From assembly GCA_019417045.1 (NCBI GenBank), contig DXWE01000087.1, positions 1-6,617 of the forward strand: a stretch of DNA of 6,617 nucleotides, given 5' to 3'. This document shows positions 4,749-6,617 of the stretch, piece after piece (the stretch's first letter is position 1; every line of letters begins with the position of its first letter). The stretch comes from Oscillospiraceae bacterium (GTDB lineage: Bacteria; Bacillota; Clostridia; Oscillospirales; Acutalibacteraceae). The notes under the pieces are model-generated. The model was not told where the DNA came from. It ran no database searches and was given only the letters and a program-made list of their open reading frames with translations. Made by a program: the position numbers and the translations under genes.

Positions 4749-5957
4749 ATGTATATCGCCTGGGTGCTGGTCAAGGATTCGACTCTGCGGCCGGCTGTGG
4801 TGAGAGCACTGCAATCCGATGGAGAATTCGAAACGGTGGCGGAGGCGGATGTGGGGTGGGCGTCTCTGGCCGCCGACGGCGGGCACTGGCCCGACCTGCT
4901 GGTGGTGGAGAGCGTCCGGCAACTGGAGTGGATCGGCAGCCTGCCGGAACACGTGCTGCCGCTGGTCATCAGCGACCAATGGGAACCCGCCGTGCTGCAG
5001 CAGGCTCTGCGGCTGGGGGCGGCGGAGTACCTGCACAAGCCGGCAGAGGAGGAGACGCTGCGCCAGGCGCTGACCCGCTTGAAATCCCGGCTGGAGGCGC
5101 GCCATCGGACACAGGCGTATCTGGATTGGATCACCCGGCAGATCGAGACCCACAGACGCCGTTTGGGAGAGTGGTTCCTGCTGGACTGTATTCGCGGCCA
5201 GATAGAGCCCGGGGAGATCCGGGAAGGGATTTTATATCTGGGCCTGCCGGTTGTGGAGCCCTATTGCGTGACGGTGGTGCGGCTGCACGTGGACAAAGGG
5301 GAGATGGCCTCCGGCCAGGAGTGGGACGAGTCGCTGCTCTACTATGCGGCGAAGAATATCCTGATGGAGGCGTTTGACGCCTGGACCCCCGTGAGCGTGT
5401 GTCGCAGCGGGGACGCGCTGGTCCTGCTGACGAGCGGCTATGACCGGGAGGCGCTGTACAAGGCGGGACTGCAGCTCCACCAGGCGCTGGAGAAGTCGCT
5501 GCCGGTGCAGGTGGGGATTGCGCAGTCCACCGGAGAGGACATCACGCAAATTGCAGAGGTGTACCATAAGATGGTGGTGGAACCGGAGAAAGAGGGAAAA
5601 TATTCCCGGCTGGTGTCGCTGGCACGGCGGTATATCGAGGACCGGTATATGCTGGAATCCATGACGATGAAGGATACCGCGCGGTATCTGCACATCTCTC
5701 CCCAGCACCTCAGCCGGATCTTCCGCCAGGAGACGGGCATCACCTTCATGGAATACCTGACACGCGTGCGGCTGAGTCACGCGCGGGAACTGCTGGCGGG
5801 CAGTACGCTCAAGATCTACGAGGTGGCGGAGCGGACGGGATACAGCAACCAGCACTATTTCAGCAACGCCTTTAAAAAGGTGATCGGCGTCTCACCGCTG
5901 GAGTATCGCCGGCAGAAGAGCACGTCACAGCTGTCGTCGGAGGAATCCATGGTATAA
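4749..5957 (+). CDS. AraC-family response-regulator-like protein (YesN type) with degenerate receiver
   Basis: The 402-residue product follows the YesN layout: receiver-like domain (about 1-115), a linker and middle domain (about 120-280), and a C-terminal AraC DNA-binding domain with two helix-turn-helix units (about 287-388: MKDTARYLHISPQHLSRIFRQ and IYEVAERTGYSNQHYFSNAFKKVIGVSPLEYR). The receiver keeps the conserved lysine (Lys97, in LHKPAEEE), but the acidic pair is reduced to Lys9-Asp10 and the usual phospho-acceptor aspartate is Glu54 (PDLLVVES where PDLVITDI is typical). Normal phosphorylation is therefore unlikely; it may be always on or respond to another signal. No histidine kinase is nearby. 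ATG 4749 is supported by AAGGAGG at 4734-4740, 8 bases upstream, and starts the domain at the correct residue. A longer in-frame ATG at 4590 lies upstream of the hairpin at 4606-4635 and adds 53 residues of low-complexity basic sequence. YesN-type regulators usually activate carbohydrate genes, and the glycosidase downstream is the likely target. Confidence 0.93.
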   Translation: MYIAWVLVKDSTLRPAVVRALQSDGEFETVAEADVGWASLAADGGHWPDLLVVESVRQLEWIGSLPEHVLPLVISDQWEPAVLQQALRLGAAEYLHKPAEEETLRQALTRLKSRLEARHRTQAYLDWITRQIETHRRRLGEWFLLDCIRGQIEPGEIREGILYLGLPVVEPYCVTVVRLHVDKGEMASGQEWDESLLYYAAKNILMEAFDAWTPVSVCRSGDALVLLTSGYDREALYKAGLQLHQALEKSLPVQVGIAQSTGEDITQIAEVYHKMVVEPEKEGKYSRLVSLARRYIEDRYMLESMTMKDTARYLHISPQHLSRIFRQETGITFMEYLTRVRLSHARELLAGSTLKIYEVAERTGYSNQHYFSNAFKKVIGVSPLEYRRQKSTSQLSSEESMV

Positions 5958-5963
5958 AAGGAC

Positions 5964-5992
5964 TTGACTTGTCGCCCAAAGTATCGGACAAT
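5964..5992 (+). promoter_or_regulatory. Probable promoter of the GH30 lipoprotein gene
   Basis: TTGACT (5964-5969, five of six to the -35) is spaced 17 bases from GACAAT (5987-5992, four of six to the -10). It lies just after the regulator stop at 5957 and 46 bases before the next start codon. The weak -10 would suit activation by the adjacent AraC-type protein; that is inference. Confidence 0.6.
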
Positions 5993-6038
5993 ACAGGGGT
6001 AGATTTCTCATCCTATCGAAAGACGAGGTGAGCGCCCC

Positions 6039-6617
6039 ATGAGACGTGGAAAGAGATTGGCGGCCGGCCTGCTGCTGGCCTGTATAGCTGTCACCGTTAC
6101 CGGCTGTGCGCCGTCGGGATCCCCGGCGGAATCCACCAGCCGGTATCGTCATGTGGAGAGTACCTTCACCACCGAGCGCGCCCCCCAATCCGACGAGTGG
6201 TTCACCGTACAGGGGGGCCTTTCGATCCCGCGGGCGCTGGAATCCCAGGAGCCGCTGCCGCTCCTCGCCGGACAGGGGACAGACGGAGAGGTCATCACGG
6301 TGGACCTCTCTGCGCGGTGCCAGACGATCGAGGGGTTCGGCTGTTCCTTTGAGGGAACCACCGTGTCCAATCTGCTGCGCCTGCCGGAGGAGGAACGGCG
6401 GGCGGTGGTGAAGGCGCTGGTGGATCCGGAAGAGGGGGCCGGGATGAACCTGTGGCGGATCTGTTTTGGATCGTCGGATTTTGTCGATACGGAGAAATTC
6501 GGGTTTTATTCCTATTCCGAAGAGGAGGACTTCACCCTCTCGAATTTCAGCATTCAGAAGGATATCGATTACGGGATTATCGACATTTTGAAGCTCGCAC
6601 AGGAGTACAATCCGGAG
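6039..6617 (+). CDS. Secreted lipoprotein glycoside hydrolase, family GH30-like (3' truncated)
   Basis: The gene runs off the window after 193 codons. Residues 1-23 are a lipoprotein signal: a basic start (MRRGKR), a hydrophobic stretch (LAAGLLLACIAVTV) and the lipobox VTGC with Cys23 as the lipidated residue, so the enzyme would be anchored to the outer face of the membrane. A low-complexity linker (about 24-80) leads to the start of a glucosylceramidase-type (GH30) catalytic region. The segments are TIEGFGCSFEGTT (97-108, aligning with the family's IxGFGxxFT start), GAGMNLWRICFGSSDF (133-148, like GxGxxxxRxxIGxxDF), YSYSEEEDFTLSNFSIQKD (157-175), and DILKLAQEYNP (182-192). GH30 enzymes are retaining beta-glycosidases acting on glucans, xylans or fucosides; the catalytic glutamates lie beyond the window and the substrate is open. 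ATG 6039 has GAGGTG at 6025-6030, 8 bases upstream. The frame is open to the last base. The AraC-type gene directly upstream is its probable regulator. Confidence 0.88.
   Translation, partial: MRRGKRLAAGLLLACIAVTVTGCAPSGSPAESTSRYRHVESTFTTERAPQSDEWFTVQGGLSIPRALESQEPLPLLAGQGTDGEVITVDLSARCQTIEGFGCSFEGTTVSNLLRLPEEERRAVVKALVDPEEGAGMNLWRICFGSSDFVDTEKFGFYSYSEEEDFTLSNFSIQKDIDYGIIDILKLAQEYNPE

Overview
The window looks like chromosome from a GC-rich, strictly anaerobic member of the Firmicutes (Clostridia, Oscillospiraceae or Christensenellales-like; inferred from family content, not from a search). The supporting signs are a ferredoxin-type [FeFe] hydrogenase, a LacI regulator, a YesN-type AraC regulator beside a lipoprotein glycosidase, strong AAGGAGG-type ribosome binding sites and consensus sigma-A promoters. 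All genes lie on the + strand in several short transcription units.

Layout. (1) Positions 1-191 hold the last 62 codons of an unidentified protein, followed by a 13-bp perfect hairpin. (2) A consensus promoter (311-339) drives a LacI-family repressor (403-1413, GTG start), closed by a textbook intrinsic terminator (1423-1456). (3) A 409-residue [FeFe]-hydrogenase-family protein (1561-2790) carries two N-terminal [4Fe-4S] motifs and an H-cluster domain with an extra cysteine in the first motif. (4) An extended -10 promoter (2818-2826) precedes a two-gene unit: a patatin-like lipid acyl hydrolase (2857-3705) and a GNAT acetyltransferase of the aminoglycoside 6'-N-acetyltransferase type (3702-4154). 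The two overlap by ATGA and end at a strong terminator (4174-4206). (5) An island of about 300 bp with roughly 31% GC follows, in surroundings near 65%. It has a near-perfect promoter (4247-4275), a 17-bp palindrome over the expected transcription start (4276-4292), no convincing gene, and a terminator-like hairpin (4606-4640). (6) An AraC-type regulator with a degenerate receiver domain (4749-5957) follows. (7) It is followed by the start of a secreted lipoprotein of glycoside hydrolase family 30 (6039 to the window end).

How the parts may work together: the LacI regulator probably controls a carbohydrate locus upstream or elsewhere, and the AraC/YesN regulator probably controls the GH30 glycosidase just downstream. 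The hydrogenase and the patatin/acetyltransferase pair look like independent housekeeping or accessory units. The least explained element is the AT-rich transcribed-looking island with its own operator, which is either a small RNA or small-protein locus or a long attenuated leader of the AraC regulator. I see no insertion sequence, CRISPR array, tRNA or rRNA.
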